Part shown: positions 46,401 to 59,100 of the stretch, one piece after another | Position numbering within the stretch: position 1 is the stretch's first letter | Layout of the letters: each line of letters begins with the position of its first letter | Source: Petrosia ficiformis | Lineage: Eukaryota; Porifera; Demospongiae; Haplosclerida; Petrosiidae | DNA length: 64,000 nt | Reading direction: 5' to 3' | NCBI GenBank assembly: GCA_947044365.1 | Contig: OX345649.1 | Location: 4,069,685-4,133,684 of the forward strand | Translations under genes and position numbers: made by a program | The notes under the pieces: generated by a model | What the model was told of the DNA's origin: nothing | Seen by the model: only the letters and a program-made list of their open reading frames with translations | The model's database searches: none

Positions 46401-47007
46401 TGTGATATAACCCGAACCAGCGGGGGCTATATCACATCCGAGGACACAAAATGCTGGTCCTATATTTTGTATATAGGACCTGTTAGCATACTATATACAA
46501 TATATTGTATGATGGTTACGTCTCCTGCATAGTGTGCACATGGAAGGTCTATATACAATATATAGAACTCACCACATCAAAGGGATGATGTCATTATCAT
46601 ACTATATATAATATATATATATATATATAATATTATATGATTTTTTCAGTTGTATGCAAAGTATATAAGGGTAGAAGTCAGTTAGTCAAAGGCTGACAAT
46701 TCCTACAATGATATATATATACCAGTAAACTGTTAGCTTAATTGACACCTTCGATTTCCAGATCAGTGTCCCATCCAGTATCAGAAACTACTGAGAGTCT
46801 ATCAGCATCTTGAATGTCCTCATCCTCAGTTTGAAACATTGCTGTATCAGATCCTGTTGCTAGTTCCGATCCTATGTCATTTTCTGTTGTCTCATGATCA
46901 TTCACTACTTCTTTCTCATTGTTAGTTCGATCATCATCAGTAATTACTATGCTAACTTGCTTTAAAGGAGATTGACCATCTCCTCCCAGTCTGTCTTCCT
47001 CAGTCAT
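39210..47007 (-). CDS. LRRC74A: LRRC74-like leucine-rich-repeat protein (10 exons)
   Basis: Exons (-): 47007-46749, 46280-46102, 45003-44805, 44180-44131, 44067-43986, 43578-43377, 41935-41857, 40970-40878, 40386-40144, 39389-39210; in frame, 521 aa. An acidic N-terminus (about 1-85, [15 protein letters not shown]) leads into [20 protein letters not shown]. Ribonuclease-inhibitor-type LRRs follow at about 110-375 ([55 protein letters not shown]). The C-terminal region has a degenerate EF-hand-like stretch ([17 protein letters not shown]). Exon ends fall within repeats in the modular LRR pattern. Family function is poorly known; mammalian members are expressed in testis or ciliated cells. The last 30 or so residues are acidic and not recognisable. 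Confidence 0.82.
39506..39669. mobile_element. hAT-like MITE (CAGTGGTGTGGAAAC ends)
   Basis: 164 bp in LRRC74 intron 9. Ends cagtggtgtggaaac and gtttccacacccctg are inverted. The flanking 8-mer catataca is present on both sides, though it lies in a catata repeat. Relatives: 49722-49897 (reverse) and 61833-61975 (degenerate). Confidence 0.75.
41150..41620. repeat. 30-bp minisatellite, about 15 copies
   Basis: Units 'gtgtccattatattaatgtt' plus 'aatacatgca' in LRRC74 intron 7. Shorter variants lack a ttaatgtt block. Confidence 0.92.
42161..42600. mobile_element. hAT-like MITE (TAGGGATGGGC ends)
   Basis: 440 bp in LRRC74 intron 6. Ends tagggatgggcaatatt and ataatcgcccatcccta are inverted. The flanking 8-mers ccatgtag / gcatgtag match at 7 of 8. 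The interior is rich in gtgataatcg inverted stretches. Confidence 0.8.
42930..43260. repeat. Tandem repeat of about 95 bp, three copies
   Basis: Units 'agctagttgtggtaagcact ... ctagtgttcatagacaaa' in LRRC74 intron 6. Confidence 0.8.
43686..43972. repeat. CA/CAGACA array
   Basis: (acacag/acacac)n with gacaca interruptions in LRRC74 intron 5. Cys-Val-rich frames on the minus strand are artefacts. Confidence 0.9.
46340..46497. mobile_element. Hairpin element, arms of about 70 bp
   Basis: atatagtatgctaatagatc at the left is complemented by the right end (tgttagcatactatata). Inner blocks 'ctatatacaaaatatagg' and 'tttgtgtcc' are also inverted. It is a probable foldback MITE in LRRC74 intron 1. 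Confidence 0.78.
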
Positions 47008-47100
47008 TTCTGCAGCAATGTGTACCAGATATTAGTTTCCATGGGAACAAAGGGCGTGTTTTTACTTAATTTATTAAAGTTATGAGATTTTGATACAGAA
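47008..47100. promoter_or_regulatory. Bidirectional promoter LRRC74/SFSWAP with an X-box-like site
   Basis: 93 bp between divergent ATGs. gtttccatgggaac at 47035-47048 is a perfect 14-bp palindrome that fits the RFX X-box pattern. An AT-rich stretch (tacttaatttattaaag) lies nearer SFSWAP. Confidence 0.6.
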
Positions 47101-47743
47101 ATGTCCATCCTTCTTGGACCTTTTGATAAATCAGTTTCTTCTTCAAAAGACGAAAGAGACAGTAAAGATCTCTTTGTGTTTGGTTATCATTGTAAACTTT
47201 ACAGAGATGACGAGAAAGCTGAGTTAGTAAACAATGGAGCTCTGCTTATCCCATGGATGGGTGACACATCTTTGATGGTGGACAGGTATGTTGGATTGTT
47301 CATGGACATTTGAACTAAAACTTCTGGTTTTTCTATTCTCTATCAAACGTTACCTACAATCAAACAACACCTGGAATACAATTGAAGCCTCATTTCCAAA
47401 AGTTGACTTATACACTCAAAAATATATATATATATGTATAGGTTATAACACCCTACGAGTGCGATATATGATTTATAATCACCGAACACGAGGGCCATAA
47501 GCCCAAGGGCGAGGTGATTATAAATCTGATATAGCACGAGTAGGCGTGTTATAATGAATATATTTCACGAATGACAAAACCTTTGTTGATGTCTGATGCT
47601 TCTCCTACCTTTTTGTCGGCACTTTGGAGAAGGTAAGCGTTGTTTTCTTGTAGTCTGTTTCGACGGCAGGTTTTATATCTGACCACAGGGTGCTATATCT
47701 GATATATAAACCTGTGGTTTACTTTGATGTTTTGCCGTATCGG

Positions 47744-47774
<31 letters not shown>

Positions 47775-50700
47775 ACACTGTCTGTCTTGTCGCAAATTCC
47801 CTCGCAATAAAGACCCAGAAAATTAGACGTTGACATGCACACATTGATGTGACGTAATAAAAGGAGCCATTGACAGTAAATTTGACATTTGTGCATTAAA
47901 AAGAAAAGATGAACGATAATTAGCAACAGAATTAGACAAAGATAGAGGAAGAGCTTTGGAGACAGTAGTAGAAAGAGAGTTCAGTAGATCTTTGGATAGA
48001 AGACAAACACGGACAAGACTAAGTGATATAGAAAGAGAAGCCCAGCTAACATCTAATAGAGATAGAGTCTGTAGTGTACTACACTTAGAAGGTACTACAC
48101 ATGCCTAGCTTAAACTGCTGAAGGCGGTATTAAGCTAGTAATTATAATGCCTTGATTGAAGTGCCACTTGCACTTCAATTTGACTATACTCATTATGTTT
48201 AACTATGTACTTATGGTGAGGGTTTTGGATCTTGGAGTATATGTATTCATTGTTATTATTATTATTATTATTATTATTAGATATGATATTCGTAACCGTC
48301 TTGAGGACAAATCACTGTTTGGACTCAAATCCAACATACCTCATAGGTTAACTGACCAAGAAGAAGAGTTAGAGAGACTCCTAGATGAAGAGAGATATCT
48401 TGCCTTAGGTACTGATATAACTGAGGAAGAATTACTAAGAGGTACAGTAAATGTAATTTTATGTTAAAGTTGTATAATTTGCACATTGTTTATTACTGAA
48501 ATATAATCACCATCATGAGGTCAACGTGCCTGAGTGAAAAAGATTATATTTCAGTATAGACTGCATGCACATTCTATAATAGCCTTGATGCCGTTCATTG
48601 TGCATGTAATGATAACTCAAATACCATAGTTAGAGAGTCTTTAGGGAAGCCTTCCAATATATCACATAGCAGCAACATTGTAACCAAACTATAAAGTGCA
48701 ATTATTGATCTCTTGGGCAGTCTTGTGTACACTATTACATATAGATATTGATTTGTTTGAGCACATCCTAGGTCGCATGTTTTTGTCTTGTTTACATTCA
48801 CGATGACCTGAAAATAAGGATGTGATAACTTTATATGTAATATAGTGTATACTGTATAGTTTCATATCAGGTAAAAAGATTGTTTGTCATTCCAAACTAA
48901 AGTTACTAACATTTTTCTGAGGTCAAGGTTAATGTGAGATAGGACCCTTTTAAGTAAGCATTGTGAGTTCAGTTCATTCATTCTGCCTGTAGTACATGTT
49001 ACTCAAACGATTCATCTCACTGTTTGTTATTGACTATGTTTCTTTGTGTGTGTTTTTTTTTTCAAAAATTTAGAGGAAGAGCTAAAAAGACTGAATGAAG
49101 AATTAGCTCCTGAAGGTACATATCATGCTGTGGGATTTACTTATGGTCAAAAAGAACCAGAAGAGTCCAGTGAAGAATACCAGCTGGTTGATCAGCCACA
49201 GATGTTTGAGCATCCTCCCTCTAGTTATGTGGATATAGTTGATGAAGGAGGAGAGTATGAAAGACCTTTTCGTTTGTTCATACCACCAAACATACGAACA
49301 GTGAGTTGTACGATGAGTATATGAGGCAAGCATGAGCCAGCCATGTACTATTTTATGAAAGTCATTATTATTTTGCAATGCATTTAGTTATATTGTACCG
49401 GTAATTGGCCATTTTTCGTACATTTTAGCTCTTTGTCCAGACAAACATGCTTTTGACTAGACACATTGTCTGATTAGTTATAAGAATAACACAAAAATTA
49501 GTACAATAACCTCACAAAGAGGTAAATTATTAAAGAGCAATCATGGCCTAGTAGATATCTCATAAGCTTTAATTGGGTATAGTGGGAGTTTGTGAGACTT
49601 GCTTTTTTTCTGGACAAAATTCACCAATTGCTGGTCAAATACTGTTTTGTCCAGATGTTTCTGCTGGACACTTCAAAAACTATTTCAAGCATTTCCATCA
49701 TGGAACATGATGGAAGGGATGCAGGGGTGTGTAAATATTGAGCTGACTGCCAGATATTTTAACCTATTTTCATCATAATTTATGTACTACTCCCACGTGT
49801 TATTTTGTACACACTTCAGTTTCAATTTACCAGACATACATGTATTTGCTAGATTTATTGGACAATATCCTGCATGACTGGTTGTTTCAACACCACTAAA
49901 GGAGTCAATCAATATGTCGTATATTTAGAAATAGAGAGACACATGTCCAAAACAATCTGGACCAGCCAGATAGGGTTTTAACCCAGGACTACTAGAATGT
50001 GTCTTATATATTCAAACTTGCTTTAGGATATATTTATAATTTTAATATTGTTGTTGTTCTTCAGCCTTTTTCTCAGAAATTACATGCTATCATTGAGCGT
50101 ACAGCTAAGTTCATAAACAAGCAAGGCCAACAGATGGAGATAATAATCAAAACAAAGCAGAGATTCAATCCTAATTTCTCTTTCTTGCATCATGAGGATG
50201 CACTGTTTCCTTATTATAAGCACCTCCTCAATGAAATAAAATCTGGAGCTTATGTCCCACAGAACAACTCAGATGTTAATGAAATGGAGAAAGTTCCATC
50301 AGAGAATATTACAGCTCAAATGGAAGAAGTTAAAGTAGAAATGAAAAAGAAAGTTGAAAAAGAAGCAGAAATGGAAATTAAAGAACAGAGTAATGAGGAA
50401 AGTGATTCTGATGAAGAATTTGAGCTACATCCAATTTTGAGAGCCAATTTGACTTCATTATCAAAACCATCCACAAACCAAAGCTCCGATTCTGGTTCTA
50501 GTTCACCAATACACAAACCAAAGGATGAATTATCCAGTACTAAATTCACTGCTAGAACTTTTAAAAGTATTGCTTACACTGTCAATGCAGCTCCAGATGT
50601 CACAAATGATGACACTAAAGACCATTTGACAAATGGAGACCAGACTACCTTGTAAGCAATAACTTGATTTAAATGGCTGTTAATGTTATAATTATGTCAT

Positions 50701-53087
50701 GTATAGTTATATGTATAGTCCTGTATGAAGATACACTCTATTATCAGGTGATTATCAGGTCCCAAGGCAGTGACACGGAAGGAGTGAGTTCTTAGCAAGT
50801 CCAGGTTTAACTTGTCGAACCTATAAAAAAAAAGATAATTATTATTATTAGAAAATGTACTATACATGTAATGATGATTGTTTTGGTTTAGGATAGACTT
50901 GATCATATGCACATTTCTATTGTGTTGCCAATATAAGTTGTATATAGATTGTTTTTATTATTTCCCAGATCGAGCAATGCTCAACAAACTGAAGTAACAG
51001 ACAATAATAACTCTGGTAGGTCTGTTAAATTGGATGGTCTTGCTCACTATGGTGCTCACTATTGTGCACACATGTACATGTATATTGTATATTCAGCTAG
51101 CCAACAGATGAATTTCTGCAGTTGCTTCTTGACGTGGTGTGTGTGTGTGTGTGTGTTTACACATCAAATAAGCTTTGTGTTACTGAGTTTGTAGGTAGGT
51201 AAGAACAAAAAGATCTTCAACTGTAACTTCATCTCTGAAAAGTGACACTTTAAAATTTCTGTTGGTGTCATTTATAATCTGTAAGGTATACTGTGGATCA
51301 CAGTCAGGAAAGTGGCCATACTGATATGCATAACTCCAATTGTGGTTGCTAAATTATTAAAAAATCTGAATAGGTAATTCGTATCCTGCATATCACTTTT
51401 AATTTTCTTTTTGTAACTTCCACCACAAATTGCCGATCTGTCAGCTTTGATTTCAGTAAAGTGTTGTTTTAGTTAACTAACTAAAACTCATTTTAATAAG
51501 GTGTTAGTTCAACTAATATGTACCAATAATGTGTATTTTGAGATGTACATGAGCTTATACTAAAACAACACTTACTGTCAATGTATTCTTTAATAATCTC
51601 ATTTCAGTACAATTGTCATTGGCCTATTCTATGCATCTATCCATCCGCTATACTTCATCTATCTATTGTGTGGTTATTTGATTTTTGAATTCTGACTATA
51701 AAACTCAAATAATGGAATTATGTCTATTTTTGATTTCCATTGATAGCTTATACTGGCTATGATGTTACAGCTGCTTACTACCAGGCTTCACAAATGTATC
51801 AAATTGGTCTCATCCCTCCTCCTCCCGATATTCAACCTGTTGTAGACAAGACTGCCGAGTATGTAGCCAAAAATGGTGATGGATTTGAGGTGACAGTTAT
51901 ACAGAAACATTTGAGTGATCATAGATTTGGGTTCCTTCATCCATGGAATCAGTATTATTCCTATTATAAATCGAAAGTGGCCGAGTTCAAACAATTGTAT
52001 AAGAAGTTAGAAGAAAATGCTCCACCTAATATGCAAAAACTGAATCCTGTGGGAGCCATTAGTTTCAAACTATGTAATAAACCTGCTAAGGGATTGACTC
52101 AACAAGTTGAAGGTGATAAAGAAGACATTAATGAACCTCAGAGCAAGAAGTTAAAAGTATCACCAGATGTTGCAGATACTGCAGTAGGTATAGGTAACAC
52201 AGTACAGGTGAGCTCATACAACATTGTATATTAACTACAAACCTTCTGCTATTAATACTTGCATATATAGTGTGTTTAACTTTAATGTATAGAATAGTAC
52301 ACTGCAGAGCTTAAAATAGGTTTTGAAACTGTCCAGCAGAAACACCTAGACAAAACAATATTTGACGAGCGAGTTGTGGATTTTCTCACAAACCAGCACT
52401 GTACCCCATTCATGACTTATGAGATAGAAGTAACCTGCTACTCTTGACTAATAATGATCAACTTCAGTCTGAGGATACTGTTCTTATTTTGTTGTATTAT
52501 TTACTATTTGTCTAGTTCTTTTCTGGAAAATGGCCAATTGCTGGATGTTTTTTGGAGTACTGTACAAAGGGTTGGGTTGTATTTGTAATTTAATTATTAC
52601 ACTTGAGAGTAAATAAGGCATAGTAATTATTAACATCATGCAATTTACATGTTATCAGTAATTGTATTGCGTAATCAAATCCATAACATGTAATATTTTA
52701 AGAACTTATCTGTAATTGTAACAATCCTGCAGCACTTAACCACCTGGGTTCTGTCTAGAAATTTCAGTTTTTGGGGGAGTAAATGTCAGTAACATGGATA
52801 GCTTTATTTGGGATAGGGATGATCTCGCTTCTGTGCGAAGTGTGGAGACTGAAAATAATATACCTAACAAGGGCATAGAATAGTTCTATTTTCAGTAAAA
52901 TTATATTACATGCATGGCATGTGTTAGATTCTGGTGTATAGTAGTTACTTAGCGCATATCAATAGGTCTAGAAGTTTTGAGGAGGAAAACTTGCACTTTG
53001 CCCCTAAATACTACCCTACTCATTTAACTATCACTTGTTTCATTCCTACAGGCATTCTTGTCTACAGTGAAGAGCGTACTGAATTAA
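47101..53087 (+). CDS. SFSWAP: SFSWAP-like splicing regulator (7 exons)
   Basis: Exons: 47101-47285, 48281-48441, 49074-49300, 50065-50651, 50969-51015, 51747-52207, 53052-53087; in frame, 567 aa. The N-terminal DRY_EERY domain carries FVFGYHCKLYRDDEKA, LLIPWMGDTSLMVDRYD and LLDEERYLAL. SURP/SWAP module 1 lies at about 195-250 (IIERTAKFINKQGQQMEIII, FSFLHHEDALFPYYKHLL). An acidic/lysine-rich coil follows. SURP module 2 lies at about 430-485 (VVDKTAEYVAKNGDGFEV, FGFLHPWNQYYSYYK). The last exon adds AFLSTVKSVLN, resembling the conserved FLxxLK segment of longer homologues. The protein stops before any Arg/Ser-rich region. The family controls alternative splicing, including its own, in the nucleus. 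Exon 7 is short, so the true 3' end could differ. Confidence 0.88.
47443..47554. mobile_element. Hairpin element, arms of about 42 bp
   Basis: ttataacaccctacgagtgc at the left and its near-complement gcacgagtaggcgtgttataa at the right, with gatttataatcacc inner arms and a G/C-rich loop. In SFSWAP intron 1. Confidence 0.75.
47918..48107 (+). other. Unassigned coding-like segment in SFSWAP intron 1
   Basis: About 62 open codons rich in Arg, Glu and Asp (ELDKDRGRALETVVEREF, TRLSDIEREAQLTSNRDR), typical of a coiled-coil protein. They follow an AG and are followed by a possible donor at g|gtacta. The segment is not in frame with SFSWAP exon 1. It may be a gene fragment, a retrocopy piece or an alternative exon. 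I do not recognise a family. Confidence 0.35.
51461..51572. mobile_element. Small MITE (AGTGTTGTTTTAGT ends)
   Basis: 112 bp in SFSWAP intron 5. Ends agtgttgttttagtta and atactaaaacaacact are inverted. It relates to the ttagttatagtt-rich segments elsewhere in the window. Confidence 0.65.
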
Positions 53088-53152
53088 AATTAAACTTTAT
53101 AAGATTTTTGTATAATATTTATTATTTTAATTCATTAATTATTATAATTATT

Positions 53153-56100
53153 CTATGAAATTCTCAGTAATATTGTATCTCCAGACTCAATGGAATAGAA
53201 AGAGAGTTGTTTCAGATCATCATCAATCATTATCTCTGTGTTATCTTTACCAATAGTCTGTCAACAAAGAAATGAGAGATACTTCAAATAAGAAAGGAAT
53301 ACTAGCATCTGGTTTACACTTATGCACCATACAATATCCTTCAGACTTGGAATAAGTAATCTTAATAGGGCTGGGATAATTAATCAAGCGATATTGAAAA
53401 TTCTTTTGATTATCAATTGTGAGTCTGTGATATTGATTATGTTAATTATTCCAAGACATACTTTTGGAAGTGATAAAAAGCCTTTTTGATCATCAAATGG
53501 GAGGACTTTCCTGCAAAAATTGACTTCGCTGATTTAAAAAAAAATTGATTATCAATCAATTTGAAGTTAGTGATAATCAATTTCAGAATCTCATCAATCA
53601 ACTGAAAATGGTATTACGACTACATGTAGATAGATGTATCTTAACAGTTATAACCTTGTGACTCCTATATGAAAGGACTTGGTCCAAGCTGTCAATCTTA
53701 TAAACACGTTGAAGTAATCCCTTGAGCTTCTGTACAGTCATTGTATCCGGTAGTTTCTTGTTGAGTTGAGGTAAATCAGGTCTATCGGGACAGGTGATAG
53801 TGACAGCTACATGAATGAAAATTATGTCATTGCTGTTGTTAACAGTACTGTTACTAACCAACGAGTCTGTTCTTAAGTGGAGCTGTAGTTACAGTGCTGG
53901 ATGGGTTTTGTATAATCTCTTCTGGTAGTCCATGTACTACATGTAACAAACCAATATTATGACCATCAGTGTCATACACAATTATATACATAAATAATTA
54001 TAATGCATACATGATTTTTAGTATACACATATATACATACATAAATACACTGTATAGTGTATATTAATGGTGTACGTTGTACATACATACGTAGTTATGT
54101 ACATACATACATACATACATATATACATACATACATAATTTTACATACATACATCATTACATACATACATACATACATACATACTTACATACATAAATAC
54201 ATACACGTACATACATACACACATACATTGTATCAATCTGTGATATTGAGGGTGTAGGTATAAAAAATCCCGAGTGGTATGTTTCTCTTCAGCTAGCATC
54301 CATTCTGCAACATGTCTCTTGATATAGTATCTCTCAGCTTGTTGTCTTTCATGATTTGATATCTATGATTAAGTAATATGTATCCACTTAGTAATGGGTC
54401 TGGTGAGAGGAAATTAGTAATGGGTCTGGTAAGAGAAAATTAGTAATGGGTCTGGTGAGAGAAAATTAGTAATGGGTCTGGTGAGAGAAAATTAGTAATG
54501 GGTCTGGTGAGAGGAAATAAGTAATGGGTCTGGTGAGAGGAAATTAGTAATGGGTCTGGTGAGAGAAAATTAGTAATGGGTCTGGTGAGAGAAAATTAGT
54601 AAATGGGTCTGTTGAGAGGAAATTAGTAATGGGTCTGGTGAGAGGAAATTAGTAATGGGTCTGGTGAGAGGAAATTAGAAATGGGTCTGGTGAGAGAAAA
54701 TTAGTAATGGGTCTGGTGAGAGGAAATTAGTAACGGGTCTGGTGAGAGGAAATTAGAAATGGGTCTGGTGAGTAATAGGTCTGGTGAGAGGAAATTAGTA
54801 ATGGGTCTGGTGAGAGGAAATTAGTAATGGGTCTGAACACAGAACACACATACAAACAGTAACTCTAAATCACTCACATCACTTCGATTTAGTACATTAA
54901 TGTGTTGCATTCTGGCTATTATGAGTTGTCTTGCACTGTAACTTGGCTCTCCTGAAAGTTTGATAATAATATATAGCATTGTGTGGACAAACATTGTGAC
55001 AATAATCAGATGTACAGTCACCTTCTAGCAGAAGATTGTCTTTAAAATTTAAACTTCGTAAGTTCTTTAGTTGACTCAAATTATCAACAGAAGACCACTA
55101 AATAAAATATAATATAATTATTATAATAATTATATAAATTGTATATATATATATAATTTATATTATATATACATATATAATATATATCACTGACTAATGT
55201 AGTTAGGGATATGGGTGTGTAAGAACAGCAGAGCAGTTAATTATATATTCATGAAAAGGTATGTTAATTACATTAGCAAGACATGAAGATATATCCTATA
55301 ATAAATCAGGTAATTATCACTCAATTAGATACATTTGTAGTTCATCAGAGTGGGGGGAGGGGTATTTCAGTTCGAAGCTAGGAGAAACTAAAACTCAAGT
55401 GGGGATCCCATAACCTGATTCAAGGCTAAGAAGAACAGTAATATTATATATAATTGAATTTATATAAACTTACATTCATTATCTTATTTTTATTGAGAGA
55501 CAAAGACTGCAAATTTGAGAAGCTAGCTGAATAATAATGATACCTTTGATAAGGGCATATTGAAGCAATACACGAAGTATTCCACATGACTTACATCCAT
55601 TCATTATTGATATACTTGATAAATGATTGTCGTTGAGAATTAATGTCTGTAGACTAATAGAGTAACCACGTAAATCTATCTACATGTACATGTACATATG
55701 TACTTATATGCACTACATACTTGTACTACATAAATGTACATATGTATATGTATGTAGTACATACATGTACATAACTTTGTGCGTATATGATGTACACACA
55801 ACACACATTCATAAAGACAACTATTTGATCAAAACTATTATTTTCAAGTGACTTATTTTGCTCACATACAACATATATACAGTACATGAATCATGATGAA
55901 TGTAGACATACACACAACACACATTCATAAAGACAACTATTTCATCAAAACTATTATTTTCAAGTGACTTATTTTGCTCACATACAACATATATATAGTA
56001 CATGAATCATGATGAATGTAGACATACACACAGTACACTACACACGAAGCTTTGACATACAATATTTATGTATACTTGAGTACATCCACAAGTAAATATG

Positions 56101-59100
56101 AATTTGACTCACTGGGGTAGGTATTGTAATGTTAATATATCCATCCAGTCTGTTAACTGGTTTTCTTCTAGATTTAATAACTTAAGAGATTCTGGAAATA
56201 AAGTTTTACCATCTACAGATCTAGTAGTGAAAATACAATAAATGATAATCTTTATTATTGTATAGTTTCTCCCTCCCCCTCCCTCTCTCTCTGTCTTCTT
56301 CACCCTTCTCTTAGGCCACAACTCTCCTCAGACATCTCTGCTAAGATATTTCCCATTCCAAAGCCCCATCTCATATGAACAATCTCATTTACCTTAATGT
56401 TGAAATTCTATTTTCACAAACATGAAGTTCTTGTATACATGGAATAAAAGTTAGCACACAAGAAAACTGGAAATAAAAACAATTGATATTAATAAACAGT
56501 GACATATGTACATGGAATTCATGAACTGTGAAGCCACAAAGAGTGTCCAGTGGTATACAACCAGTGTCCAATGGTATACAACCGGTGTCCAATGGTATAC
56601 AAGCAGTGTCCAGTGGTATACAACCAATGTCTAATGGTATACAACCAGTCTAATGGTATACAAGCAGTGTCTAATGGTATACAACCAGTGTCCAGTGGTA
56701 TACAACCAGTGTCCAGTGGTATACAACTAGTGTCCAGTGGTATACAACCACTGTCCAATGGTATACAACCAGTAGTGATGCACTGATACATGTAATTGGA
56801 TCGGTAATTGTTTTTGGTCATTATTGGCCATTATTTTAGTATCAGTATCAGCTACTTCTGAAAGATGTAACCGATATGTACAATGTACCTCACTTTTATA
56901 ATTATTGAGGAATTGTTCATTTTCATTGATAGAATCAGATACCAGAAGGTAAATGTAATATCAGATCAGTATTGGTTACATATCTAAAGTAATTACTGGT
57001 TTATTAGAATATAGATGAAATCTCTTATTGGTGCATATCACTAATTTCAAGCTAGGAGATAGGTACAATCTACATGCTTATAATTATAACACACCAATTA
57101 GACAGTCTGGTGGCTCTGGAAACAGCAATTGGACACCTTTTCACAGCTTCACCACTCAAAATATATTCATGCATATAACACAACCTCAGTCCATTGAAGA
57201 TCCATTTTATTCAGATACAACACTTGAATAGTGTGAAATGCTGTCTTTACTTTAGCAAGATTATCAGGTATTGATAACCTGTTTTCACTGAGATAAAATA
57301 CTTCATTGTAATATTGAATTTACAACTTCCAAGTCTACAATGTACCTTAGTATTAAAGTCTTTAGTAGAGGTAACTGCACTGTCATGTCAGCAATCTGAC
57401 TCCAGGAAGAAAGTAAGAGGTTTTGAGACACATTCAAATCGGTAATATCTGTGGAGAGATAGCTAATAATAAGTTATTCTCTTTACACAAGTAGATAATA
57501 GCAGTACCATGATATGGAAATTTACCATATCATATTATGTCATGGAACTACATGTACTATGCGTATATTTCCTAATTTTCTTGTATATCCACATTATTAC
57601 AAAAGTTGCTTGTGAGTTTCCAATATCGATTAATTGAGTAAGGTTCAAAAGTAAAATTTCCTTCCACAATATAAACATGTTTTATGGTCCACAGGGCCAT
57701 CCCTATGATTGCTTTCCAATGGAGTTAATCTACATGTATATTCTTGTGTCACTTACATGTATGCGTTGCTGCATACGAAGTAAGGAAGTTACGTCATTCC
57801 AGGGACTCGGTCAATTAATGGGTGTGGTGTGTAATCAAATGAATGTGATCGAACGATGACACTACAAAGCAATCATAGGGATATTTTTTTTCCATATATC
57901 TTGTGCTTATATCCTAATATACAATATGTCATTATATCATGACAGCACTAATAGAATGTACATACATATACATGTAGCCTAGGTTGGGTGCTAAAACTCA
58001 CTAGGAGCAATTGAATGAATATCTCCAGGTATTCCCGCTGAACTCAACAACATATCTCTTAAACTTACATCAGTGAGTTGATCATATTGACTATAAGAAT
58101 TACAACATGTTATATAGAGTTGGTTTTAGTGATGTGTGATACATGTACATCCAAAAAAAAACAACGGTATAGCCAAAAATATCATTGAATACAGTATTAT
58201 TGGAAATATGAATGAAATGCTTTTAAATATGAAGAAATGGCTGTTTGGTTAGTAATGGTAACTTGTACATGTAAATTAGTGTTGCACCTATACAGCAATT
58301 TGCCTATATGCCTATATGCCTGTATTTCATAATCCAACATATAACTAAATTGATTTGGAATAATCCAATTTAGTTAGTTAAAATTTATACATAGTTAAGG
58401 AAGATGCGTCATTCCAGGGCGCTCAGTCAATTTTAATGGGCATGGAACATAATATAACACACACACGAGCTCTACAGACTAGCAGGAAGCTTGCATAGAA
58501 AACTAGAACTAATAGCTGTAAGATCCTTTGAAAAGTAAGGAGAGTAGATAATCACTACAATAGGTGATTGTGTTTCAGGCACGAGAAAGTCAGCCATGAT
58601 TACTGAATGCTGGACACCACAAAGCAATCATAGGGATACTTTTTTCTTCATAATCTTGTTAGTTATTTGCATGATCAAACTAGTCATGTTATAACTAAAA
58701 CTAAAACTAAATTTAGTCATTAATCTCATTATTGTCGTAATTCAACACTCACCTTAACTTTTGTGATAGTTTATTTGTTCCATACATCTCAACCTTCTTC
58801 CCTACACTTGTGTCACATTCTCCAATTACTAGATCTGCCTTTTCACCATCAATTTCTTTGAAACTGTATCTCTATTATATATGGATTAATAAATAAGAAT
58901 TGGCAAGTTACTATTGTCCATGTTAGTTAGGGTTGGGGAATAATAATCCAATATATCGCATACATTTCAATATTATTCCATTGCAATAATCATATCGCAT
59001 GATTTTGGTCTGCCAATATTATCACAATGGCAAAATATTGTCTTACTGCGATTAACTAATAGCTTAACATATGTGGTTGAAAATACTATAATGATTAGTT

